The position numbers and the translations under genes are program-made. From assembly GCA_031763025.1 (NCBI GenBank), contig JASSKH010000017.1, positions 9,724,626 through 9,788,625 on the forward strand: 64,000 nucleotides of DNA, read 5' to 3'. Positions within the stretch are counted from its first letter, which is position 1. The number at the start of each line of letters is the position of its first letter. Origin of the DNA: Macrocystis pyrifera (lineage: Eukaryota > Sar > Phaeophyceae > Laminariales > Laminariaceae). Positions 1 to 9,773 of the stretch are shown piece after piece. Below the pieces are notes generated by a model. The model did not search any database, had not been told where the DNA came from, and was given only the letters and a program-made list of their open reading frames with translations.

Positions 1-609
1 CCCCTTCCCCCCCTGCCCTCCCCTTATTTCAACTAAACCCATTTGTTCGTCGTTTCCTGGTCCCTCCATTCCATGAAACCCATGAACTCCTCGGCATTGC
101 GAAAGTGCACACAATTTACGTCCCAACCCCACCCTTCCCTTCTGCACCAACCCCACTACTGCTGGGTAGTATGGTAGGTATCCTTAATACCTACAACCCC
201 CAACCCCACCCATTCATTGCGTCCAATGACTGAAAATCCACCGTTAGAGTGTCGGGGAAAGTAACGGTGGATCTGCTGTCGACTTCGCCATCCTCCCCCT
301 GGAAGTATTTGGGTATGCTGTCCGCATCGGTGGCACGGATTCATAAAGCTAAAGTCGGAGGGAGCCCTCCGCGAGGTGCCATTGAACATATAGCGGATGT
401 CAGTAGCGCCGCAGATTCGTTGTTTGGTTTTTCGATCTCGACCAGGGTGCATGCACGCTTTGGTTTCAGGTACGAGTAGTACTTTCAAAGATCCGCGACG
501 ATCTGGTGCTCCTGTGGCTCAAGCGCCTGGTACTTACTTTTCAATCTCCGACGACGCGAGACGGGTCGAAAAAATTGTGGTTTCGTCTGAGGAGGAAACC
601 GGGGAGAAA
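1..609 (-). other. left-edge region, possible downstream exons
   Basis: Nothing here is recognisable. On the minus strand a 49-nt stretch (586 to 538) is framed by a pyrimidine-rich acceptor ending ctcctcag and a GTAAGT donor, and its phase would fit the exon at 630-926, but the intervening intron would be only 43 nt. A second open stretch around 440-340 (minus) contains KPNNESAALL but its splice sites are unclear. These may be 3' exons of the gene that includes 630-926, or chance open frames. Confidence 0.25.
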
Positions 610-926
610 TCATAACCGCCCTCGCTTACAGTGTTCTCTGTAAACAAGGTGGTTGTAATCCAGAGGCTCGTCGTACGATGCAATGTCTTCAACCACGACA
701 CTGGGGATATGGTCGTCTAGCTTGGACATTCCAATGACGAACTCCCAGCCCTCCGTCCTGCTCTGGAAGGCAAAATCCACGACCAGGTCGACTCCCTCGT
801 ACCCGATTGACTCGGTGCGGTCAATGGACGCGTAGAAAACCACGTGGTCGGCCGTACTCGTGTGAACCAGTTTTCGGAATCTTCTCCCTTTGAAGCAGGC
901 TTTGACAACGGCCTGCACCCGAACGC
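610..926 (-). CDS. exon of an unidentified protein-coding gene
   Basis: The minus strand is open from an acceptor (ttttacccag, exon start 926) to a stop at 610. A good GTAAGC donor after position 630 would give a 297-nt internal exon entering and leaving in phase 1. The peptide is rich in charged and aromatic residues (for example VVFYASIDRTESIGYEGVD and EPLDYNHLVYREHC) and has no low-complexity character, so it looks coding. I do not recognise the family. Upstream exons would lie at higher coordinates and are not identified. If the donor is not used, the protein ends in CKRGRL at 610. Confidence 0.45.
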
Positions 927-1596
927 CTGGGTAAAATTCGACGATCGACGACGCGACGTGATGTCTTGAACGGAGCTACCACATGTTACAATAGATAGTG
1001 TTCTCCGTGGTTGCTTGCAAGCTTGAGACATCTAAGTTTGTCAGAAATATTAATAGGCGTGTACTTGCGAGGTAAACGCGGCCGCGGAACTCACTGTTTT
1101 TGTTGTGGAGCTTGCAGGGTAGATTTGACAGCTTTAAGCTGCAATTTTATCTGAAGCCGCCATTCGACTAAGCGCGTGTTCAGAGTCAGGCTCGTGCCTC
1201 CCGCCCCTTTCACGCGCCCATGTTCTGGGTCACACTACCATGGTGGATCCCAGACCCAGTAAAGGTTGTTCCTAACGAACCTAAAAAAAAAACACGGTTG
1301 ATGACTTTTTGGCATGACGGAATATAACGACCCGTGACACGTCAGTTCTAACGAAAAAGGCTGAAAACGTCTCGTTTCGTGATACTTTCAATTGTGATGA
1401 TTCCGATATTTTGTAAAATCCAACGAGTTTTGCGGGTGGAGCGGACTCTCGCGAGTGGGGCACGACCAGGCGACCGCGCCTGGCCCGACCCATGATATAT
1501 TCAAATCACGGGCCGAAGCCTGACCCGGCCTGCGAGATTCCAATCTCACCGACCATCGGCCAAGCCCGGTCCGCAAGATTCCATCTCATGGGTCGT
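927..1596. other. spacer without identified gene
   Basis: No convincing exon. Around 1440-1590 it holds degenerate GACCCG/CGGGTC-type sequence and 'gcgagattcca' blocks that resemble the repeat units inside the hAT-like element at 38046-38963, so part of it is probably an eroded relative. Confidence 0.3.
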
Positions 1597-3492
1597 TGTA
1601 CCAGAACCCGAGTATCGTGGTAAGGGAATGGAATGCAGGAATTATCTCAATTGGCTAGGAAAGCACGTCTCTTGTTCAGGAGACTTCTTCTGTTGCTTTA
1701 TTAGTCCTCTTCATGATGAGAGATGGAAGGGGGCGGTTGAGAGTGATTCGATAGGGGCTTGATCCAAGGCATCAAGCCCACTCTACTCTCCTTAAACTAA
1801 CCCGCTAGACAGGTAATGACACTTGTCCGAGGAACTTTCCTCGGGCGCTTGTCTACTCTTGTCCTATCGGCTATCCTAGCAATTGTACTGCAAGGGAAAC
1901 TTCAGAGCCACGGGGATACTTTTCGGGTGTTACAGGGCTTTGATACTGCGGCTATCCCATGACCATTGTGTAGTCCATTACTACTCTATATCACATTAGC
2001 CCACTCTGAATAGTCGTGTATGCAGACCACACGACGGCCAATGGATGATAACGGAATTCATCCTAACAAACCGGAAAAGGAGGTCGAAGTTTCGGCTATT
2101 CTAAATGAGGCTATAGATTTCCCTACATCTCGCAGTGAGGTCTAGGCGTCACGGACAGTGTTATTGTCAGAAACGCCCGCTGAAAGAGAGCGTCAAAAAC
2201 CAAAACCCAAAAGGGCAGGCGCGAAAGGAAGACAAGTCGGCTCATTTTCAGCTTATTTATAGTAATAGCTCGTAGTTTTGCCTGATTCTTTTTGAGCCAA
2301 TTTTTTTCCCTGCACCATGTGCATAATGTAAACGTGTATCTCCCCCGTTTTCGCGTTCGCATCACACAGTTGTTTTTTTTTGTTTTTGCAATTCTATGCG
2401 TACTTATTTCTCGACGCCTGGAGATTGTGCGTATCAGCTTTGGACCGAATTGGCCCTACAGTAGCCTCCTACCGATCAATACAGCGTTCTTGATTCACGG
2501 TTTTCCATTACGATGTAGCCTCTCAGAGGTCCACAACCATTGTAGGCCTTCCAACCGTTTGGATAACCTACAGTGGCAGTGTATTCCTTCGGTGTTGTTT
2601 CTCTCTTCCCAGACACTAGCTTCACTTCGTTTTTGTCCGGTGATATTCATCGTGTTAACACTTTGAACTTCGATTATAGCATTCGATTTGCCCTCCAACG
2701 CTTTCAGCACGAGGAGTGTGCGTCTTTTCGCATGTTTTTCTTCAACTGGCCATCGGCTCGCCACGTAGTCTAAAGTTTTACAAGCCGTAGAACCATAGTG
2801 TTACAGTAACAACGCCACGGCTTTCGCAGCTCCGTTTCCAACTCGGCTTACGCGCTTGGCAGGGGCATAAATGCTTCCTGTGTCTTGTTTCGCGAAGCCC
2901 GAGTCCTCCCTTCCTGGCTGCTTCCTTGGTTTCTATGACGAACTTTGCGTAGGCGCTTATCAGGTGGACAACATTGATACTCCACGCATTTCTCTTTGCG
3001 ATGCATGAGTCCCTCTTAACGTTGGTCCCTTCCTATTTTTAATTGACGCATCCGCTTTCGGCGTGCTTCCCTGCCGACCAGCTCCGGTTCTTGACATTTT
3101 CAGACTTGCGTCTTCAAGTACCACATCGTATACCATTGGCTTCCCGTTGTTACGTAGCCCCCCAGAGTACCACTTGTTGTCTCCTGTCTTGACTTCGCCG
3201 CCTACAGGCGATTTTCTGTTTACCCTGTTTTTCTTCTTTGTCGTCTTCCTGGACCTTGGGGGGATGAATTTTTGCCTGCCCGATATGTTTCTGGTGTGTT
3301 TTCTTTTTTTTTGGCTGGGTTGGGGATGTGTTTTTGCGCATTCTGTCCTGCCTACCCCCCCCGCCCAGTGTTGGGACTGGTCTGGGCACTCGGCCGCTCA
3401 ATTGCGGCCCAGGACGCGCTTTCAGAGTTGTGGACTGGGTTTAGGTGGTTCTTGCCGTCTTCCGTGTTATTTTTCTTTTCGTTCCCGTACGT

Positions 3493-3566
3493 GTTAAGGT
3501 CTTAGTCCGTTGGGCTAAAGGTAAAAGGTTAACCAATCGCCTCCCCAATATAAGCCTCATAACACT
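3493..3566. repeat. first copy of a dispersed tRNA-like repeat block
   Basis: A block of about 72 bp beginning gttaaggtcttagtccg and running to ccaatataagcctcataaca recurs nearly unchanged at 3761-3832. It carries, on the minus strand, an A-box-like TAGCCCAACGG but lacks the B-box half present beside the second copy. Confidence 0.6.
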
Positions 3567-3699
3567 CTCCCTCCCTGGAACGGACCGGATATACGGGTCG
3601 ACGCGTGACACCAGCACGCGGTTCCAATTTCTGGGGATCCAGAAGTATTTTTTCAGGTTCTTGACATGAGGAAATTCACTTTTCTTTAAAAAGCGATTT

Positions 3700-3832
3700 C
3701 ATGGTGGACGTGAGATTCGAACTCACGACCAACGACCCATGTCCTGCCGACGACGCCATTTGTTAAGGTCTTAGTCCGTTGGGCTAAAGGTAAAAGGTTA
3801 ACCAATCGCCCCAATATAAGTCTCGTAACATA
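3700..3832 (-). repeat. tRNA-derived (SINE-like) sequence
   Basis: Read on the minus strand this has an A-box-like TAGCCCAACGG, then about 50 nt, then a perfect T-arm (GTGAG, loop TTCGAAT, CTCAC) and a tRNA-like 3' end GTCCACCA. The 5' acceptor strand that should pair with GTCCACC is absent, so it is not a working tRNA gene. The spacing would suit a tRNA with a long variable arm. It is best read as a tRNA-derived SINE head or tRNA pseudogene inside the LTR-flanked region. Confidence 0.5.
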
Positions 3833-4803
3833 CGCACTTCGTGCTTTTCCGTGCATCTTCCTCGCCCCCCCCCCCGTGCGGGCGGTATGGCGATGGCTTT
3901 CATCGACGATTTCTTCCTGCCCCTTAAGGCTAGGTCTTCCCTTTATTTTTTTTACGTACTTTGCCGGCTTCGTTGCCTCGCCGTTCAGAAGTGTGGGAGT
4001 GGGTTTTGAGGAGCCGTATCTTCGACTCATGTTCTAGTTCGTGGAATCGGGGTTTCCACGAATTTCCCATAATTCTGCATATACGGCTCATCAGAGTGGG
4101 CTAGTGTTGCTGCTTTGTATGAGGTTGAAAGCCCGGTAACTACCTGGGTTCAGTCACTGGGATCGTATTTGTAGTACTTGGAAGGCGTATCTTAGATGGA
4201 AAACCAGGGGTTTTCCAGAGGCGCACGAGCTTGGTCTCAGTCTCCGCGTGCTCGAAAGGAATAAAACTGCTCTTCTTATGTAGCTAAGCAAACAACACAC
4301 GTGAGTACAACGTTTACCGACTTAAAAGGCAGACCTGTCCAGGGATACAAAGTGTCCCGCAACCGTTGATCTTAACATTTGAGGCCTGCCGACGACGCCA
4401 AGTGTAGTAGAACCCTGAATATCGTGGTGAGGGAATGGAATGCAGGAACTATCTCAATTGGCTAGGAAGGCAGCTTCTCTCGTTCAAGAGACTTCTTGTG
4501 TTTTTGTATTTGTCGTTGTTGTATTTGTCCTCATGATGAGAGATGAAAGGGAGCTGTTGAGAGTGATTCCATAGGGGCTTCATTCAAGGCATCAAGCCTA
4601 CTCTGCTCTACGCTAGACGGGTAGTGACACATGTCCGATGAATTTTCCTCGGGCGCTTGTCTATTCTTGTCCTATCGGGTATCCCAACCATTGTACTGTG
4701 AAGGAAACTTCACAACCCCGGGAATAGTCTTCGGTTGTCACAGGGCTTCGATACTACGGCTGTCTCATGACCATTCTATAGTCCAATACTACTCTATATC
4801 ACA

Positions 4804-6274
4804 CCGTCTGCCCGGCCTGGCCTGTGAAATTCTCAGATCATTTTCGCTCTTGTCTTCGAGCTGTGGCTCCTCCTCCTCGAAATTTCGAGGCAACAACATG
4901 CTCATTAGCCCGCGCCCAGCGGCGTCTTTGAGTAGCCGCCCGTTGTCCACAAGCGGCATACGAATCAGAGTCTGCCATGCCCCTATACCGGCCTTCGGAT
5001 ACCGTTGGTGCGCGCGGGTTGCGCAGTGCCTTGATCAGGCGTATTTCGAAACACGACAAAAAATCGCGTTTCGTGATTCTGTTTTCTTCAGGGCAAAGCT
5101 AAAACAAGAAGAAAATTGGCGTCGCTAGTCTTATTTTTTTGTCATTATTCAGGACAAAAAATCACGATTCATGAACAAAACATCACGAATCGTGTTTTTT
5201 TGTTTGTTAATAATAGGAACGGCCCCAAGTAGGATATCCCATCATCCTGTTGAAAAATATCCAATAAAAATGGCGATGAACATAGGAGCATAGCAAGGCA
5301 TGTAGCGGGTAGTATGACTACAGAGGGAGGGGGGGGTGTACTCGATATCATGCATGGCCGTAGTCGTATGACTATACAGGGGGGGGAGGGGTAGCACGGT
5401 GGCTACAACGAAGGCGGCGGGAGCTTCCGGTACCGCCTTTGACTCTCACCACTCCGAAAGGCGCCATGGCCACAAACCACACAGCAGGGATATGTTCAAA
5501 AGGCATACCTGGGTGGTGCATACTCGAACAATTGCCCACCACAGCTCCTCACTGCTGGGCGCTCTTATCTCTGATTCGATGCCGGTTGCTGTTGGGTTGG
5601 AGACCCGATTTACTGTGAGAGCAGAGGAAGGGGTTTTAATACACATGTGAGTCGGGCGTTGGTCGTAAATACAAATAGAGAGCTACTCAGACAAGAACAT
5701 ATTTGCTGAGTGCTGAACCCTTCCAAGATATGTGCAATAAAAATTAAGGCAAGTACCGGGGGGAGGAATAGAAGCACCTGTCTGCGACCACGGCTGGTTT
5801 GTTATACAATGACGCCCATTGAGGGTAATACTTGCCACGAGTTGGGCGTCTATATCTCGCGGGGAACTTAAAATGCAACTTTCTGTTCCGAGGAGTAATT
5901 CGTTATTTTAGCGAGAGAGCTTTCCACTGCAGTTCATACTTGTACAGGGTCTGGGTTCCAAGTACCACGTTATTTATACGAGTATCTCGGATGACTCAGC
6001 ACGCGGACACTGGTCCACTGGGTGTACTGATGCGCTGATGTGTGTACTGATGATGACGATGTCGTCGAGTACAGACGCAACACATATAGCACACAGCACA
6101 CGCACACACGGACACACGGTCAAACAGGTCGACTCGTTCTCGCTCACTTTAATGTCCTGTCTTGATGTGACCCTCTCTCGGAACACACAAACACGTGGCT
6201 CTGTATGTGCTGTTGATTGTGGTTACGCCTCATGCCCCAAGCTCCCAGATCCCAGATCCCAGGATTTGAGTATC
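4804..6274. other. spacer with no identified gene
   Basis: No exon with both good splice sites and recognisable protein was found. The stretch contains a LINE 3' tail scrap (5324-5390), poly-G runs, and a short run of CACACG repeats near 6090-6115. Confidence 0.3.
5324..5390 (-). mobile_element. LINE 3'-end scrap
   Basis: The order G-run, GTGTACTCGATATCATGCA, then GCCGTAGTCGTATGACTATA matches the piece at 18277-18350. In the sense (minus) direction it is the terminal tens of bases of a LINE followed by GAGTAC and a C-run. Only the extreme 3' end is present, as in heavily 5'-truncated LINE insertions. Confidence 0.45.
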
Positions 6275-6282
6275 AACTACTT

Positions 6283-8204
6283 CACACCTCGGATAACGTA
6301 ACACTTAACGTTTTATGTTAATATTAGGCGTCAGCGAAAAAAACACGTAACATTACGTTACTACGTTAACTACTTTCTGGATTTTGTGATAACATAGTGT
6401 TAGTGTGTTATGATGTTGGCGGGCGATCGCGTAACATTATGTTAGAGTGTTACCTTGATCTCGTACTGACCGCAGTATATGCGTTACGGTGTTAGGGTAT
6501 GCAGCCCATAGCGAGTAACACTATGTTAGCGTGTTAGCGGAATTCCTGGTGGTTACCGTAACACACGTTAAAGGGATAACGTACATGGTCACTTAAACGT
6601 TAACATTATGTTACCGTGTTAGCGACATCAGCCCGTAGCGAGTAACGCTCTGTTAGTGTGTCAGCGGGATTCTTCGTGCCACCGTAACACCCTTTCGACG
6701 GATAACGTACACGGCCAAATAAACGCGTACATAACACTATGTTAGTGTGTTAGTGAAATTCCTAGGGGCTATCGTAACACACGTTAGAGAGAGGACGTGC
6801 ATGGTCAATACAACGTTAACATTATGTTACTGTATCAGCCGCAGCAGCAGTCCGTTTCGAGCGACGTTATGTGAGGGTATTACGGAAGTCTTGCTACCTG
6901 AACAACATAACATACGTCAAACGGATAACGTATACTAGTATGATCGATAAAACACTATTAATAGCATTATGTTAATGTTAACTCGTATGCAATGTATGTA
7001 GTGACACAAGTTAGTAGATAACGTACACCCCCAATCTAAACTCAACAATATGTTACTGCCGTGTTAACTCGTACCTGGTACGTGCGAGTGTGCAGATTAT
7101 GTTATAGATGGGTAACGTAATGTGTTATAGATGGATAACGTACTGGCGGGGTTTCCACAAGAACAAATGAGGCGTTTTTTGCGGGGATCCCTCATAAATA
7201 TCCCCTGTTTGGGGGTTTTAAAATATGGAGGCGTTTTTTTTTTTACCGGGGATGCCATGCTATCCTCACCCCCGGGGATATTTTTGTAGGTATCCCCTAC
7301 TGGGATGTCGGCGAAATTAGATAACACGGATACGCTATGTTACTCCCACACGCCCGCTTTACCACTAACTCAGGTAACATGTTAGATCTCGGGAAGATCC
7401 AAAGGGTAACGTAGTAACATTACGTTAGAACGACTTCGGCCCCAACGGTAACTCAGTAACATAAAGTTAGACCCGGATTGGTTTGATGGTAACACGGTAA
7501 CGGAATGCTACCATCAGATCTTTACTGACGGTAACACCGTAACATAATGTTACAGGGACTTCCGCATTTAGGCTAACATCCTAACATAATGTTACGCATG
7601 AGCCGGCTAAGACTGTAACGTATCTAACGTACGTTAAGTGTTACGTAATCCGACCCTGAGGCAATCAGATGGGGGGTCCAGATAACGTATAGTGTTAGTA
7701 GTGCTGGTCATTGCGTTATGTTACGTTAGTGTGTTATCTGTAACACAATGTTATGTGTTAGTAGTGCTGGCGAACATGGTAACGTTATGTTAGGGTGTTA
7801 TGTATAACACTCCTCCTAAGGGTAACATAATGTTATTGTGTTACGTCTAACGCTGCGTCGACAATAACATTATGTTATCGTGTTAGTAAATATGCGGATA
7901 TCGATCTGGGAATGTTAGAGTGATAACGTACGTGTTTGGTCAAAGCCTAACACTGTGTTACGGTGTTAGTTCAAGGACTGATCACGGCGTAACAGAATGT
8001 TACTGTACCAGAGCTGGACGAGACCGAGCAGCAACATAACGTTAAGGCTCGTGCACGTTCGCGGGTTTCCAGTTAACACTGTGTTACTGCGTTACCGTGA
8101 TCGTTCCTCTAGTGCTAACACTATGTTAGTACGTTACCACGTTCCTGTGTTAGGCCCCATAACGTAGATAAGTGTTATCCGAGTGTTACATTATCCGAGG
8201 TGTG
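6283..8204. mobile_element. non-autonomous hAT-like DNA transposon with palindrome array
   Basis: The element begins CACACCTCGGATAACG and ends in the inverse, matching over about 23 bases with one difference. It is flanked by a perfect 8-bp direct repeat AACTACTT (6275-6282 and 8205-8212), the target duplication length of hAT transposons. No transposase frame is visible, so it is non-autonomous. The 1.9 kb inside carries several dozen copies of a palindromic motif close to TAACATNATGTTA, commonly followed after a few bases by GTGTTA, spaced roughly 40-60 bp. A block at about 7140-7320 lacks the motif and is rich in GGGGAT/ATCCCC, possibly a later insertion. Confidence 0.85.
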
Positions 8205-8224
8205 AACTACTTGATCAGTCGAAA

Positions 8225-8275
8225 CTCACAGCTGACGTATTTCATAATTTAAACGAACAATACGTCAGCTGTGAG
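8225..8275. repeat. perfect 17-bp inverted repeat (hairpin)
   Basis: CTCACAGCTGACGTATT at 8225-8241 is perfectly repeated in inverse at 8259-8275, with a 17-nt AT-rich loop. It starts 12 bp outside the right target duplication of the transposon at 6283-8204. It could be a cruciform or RNA hairpin, or the remnant of another small element; it is not followed by a T-run. Confidence 0.8.
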
Positions 8276-8289
8276 GGGGATCGATTGAG

Positions 8290-9773
8290 TGGTTGATACT
8301 GGCAGATTCCGACAAAGGCGTTACTACTTCTACGTAGAGGCCCGGGGCTCGGGGATCAGGCCTATCGAACCGGCACGAGATACGCCGCCATAGCTTGGCA
8401 CTTGGCACTCACCCCCCAAGCTTTGGACGCCCATCACTCTTCAGATCACGGCTGCTTCTACCAATCTCCTCCACTACAATGCCTATGTACTGCGAGGGTG
8501 TAGCGGCAGCGGGTAGCGTAGCTGGAAGTTCGTTGGTACGGCTGCTTTTGAATAATCGGTGAACCTGAGCCCCACGCCGAAAAAAAAAACGAAAAACTGG
8601 CGTTTCGCACCACGAGATTCCAACTGTCTACCTCTGGATATGTACGACATTACGAGCCATACAGCAGCTCTAACAGCACGCTCGTGTCCCAGCAAGAGTC
8701 TCGTTTTCAATCAATGTGGGCAGCAGACTACTCCTTGGTAGATTTGATAGCGTTCGGAAAGCCGTGGCTGGCCCTTTTTCAAACACATGCTTCATCCTCG
8801 CGAAAAGAAACATGATCGAAATGGAAAGTTGACTTTTCGAATTTTTCGGTGAGGATTTGAATTGATCGATGAGCGCTCCCACCCTCTGCTCTGGTTCTCC
8901 TCGAGATGTGCAACGAGCTATGACAGACTAGCAGGGGTACTATTAATAGGACAGACTGCAGGCATGCATCCTTTTTATCGCGTGCAACCTTGGAGATGTG
9001 CATGAAAACTTGAGGCGTACATGGTCCGTGAAGTCTCGCCTATGTTCGATAGGTCTGTCAGCAGCAGCATCAGCAGCAACGCAATATAAAACCCCAACCC
9101 TGTCTGGCTTCAAGCCAGAACCAAGAGAGTCGCAAAACACCACCCCCCCCCCGGCTTCATGCCGGAGCTACAGGACTCCCAATGCGTTTTGGATCGCGGT
9201 TGCTGCTTAGCCTTGTGTACGCTCACATGTTGAAATGAGTTTGCAAGAACTCGAGTACTAATGCAGTGCGGATTTTGAATAAATCGCTCGCATTGTCAAA
9301 GCGAAAATACCACACTCTGGCCATGTACCTGGTATACTCGTACCAGCGAGGAACATGAACACAGCTGCAATACGTAGTTTGCGCACGCCGAGCCGGAAAA
9401 TACCTGGTAATGGATCCACCGAGCGGCCAGTGCTTGGTCCTCGATGATGAGTGCCCTTGTTGTGGACTGCTGTACCTGGGCATATGTCAAGCGACCCAAG
9501 CACAGCATGCGTTATTGGGGCACTTTGGATTTGAATTTCAAACTATAGCAGTACAAGTGCTACAATAACGCTCCTTGGCATTCGAAACCCAGGGTAATGT
9601 TCCAGTCAACCCCCACCCTCACAATCGTCAAATTCTCTAAACCAGTCTTCCATCTTGCCGTACCGAGCGCATTCTGCTTTCCCGACAGAGAGAGAAAGAG
9701 AAAACGCGAGAGAGAGAACAGCGCGCAGATAAAGCAACCACAGGCGACGCGTCAGCTACTCGAAAAAGTCAGG
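8290..9773. other. spacer upstream of the coiled-coil gene; weak minus-strand exon candidates
   Basis: On the minus strand a frame starting at ATG 9508 (MLCLGRLTYAQVQQSTTR...) runs to a possible donor near 9406, and another open frame near 8880-8779 ends in REDEACV and a stop. Both look mildly protein-like, but phases and splice signals do not connect cleanly, so I do not call a gene. The 9690-9715 segment is an AGAGAG-rich purine tract, plausibly 5' UTR or promoter of the plus-strand gene. Confidence 0.2.

Larger units (their letters stand above)
1597..4803. mobile_element. LTR-type retroelement fossil, non-autonomous looking
   Basis: Two direct repeats of about 400 bp, 1597-1995 and 4403-4803, share the same order of sequence along their length and begin TGTA and end ATCACA, the TG...CA ends usual for LTRs. 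They flank a 2.4-kb interior. The copies are clearly diverged, so the insertion is old. The interior shows no intact capsid or polymerase frame, and no clear primer-binding site, polypurine tract or matching target duplication was found, so it is broken and the LTR reading is an inference from the paired repeats. A tRNA-like repeat lies inside. The alternative is a plain segmental duplication. Confidence 0.5.

Noticed and set aside
3700-3832. Functional tRNA gene on the minus strand
   Set aside because: The 5' acceptor strand is missing and the an
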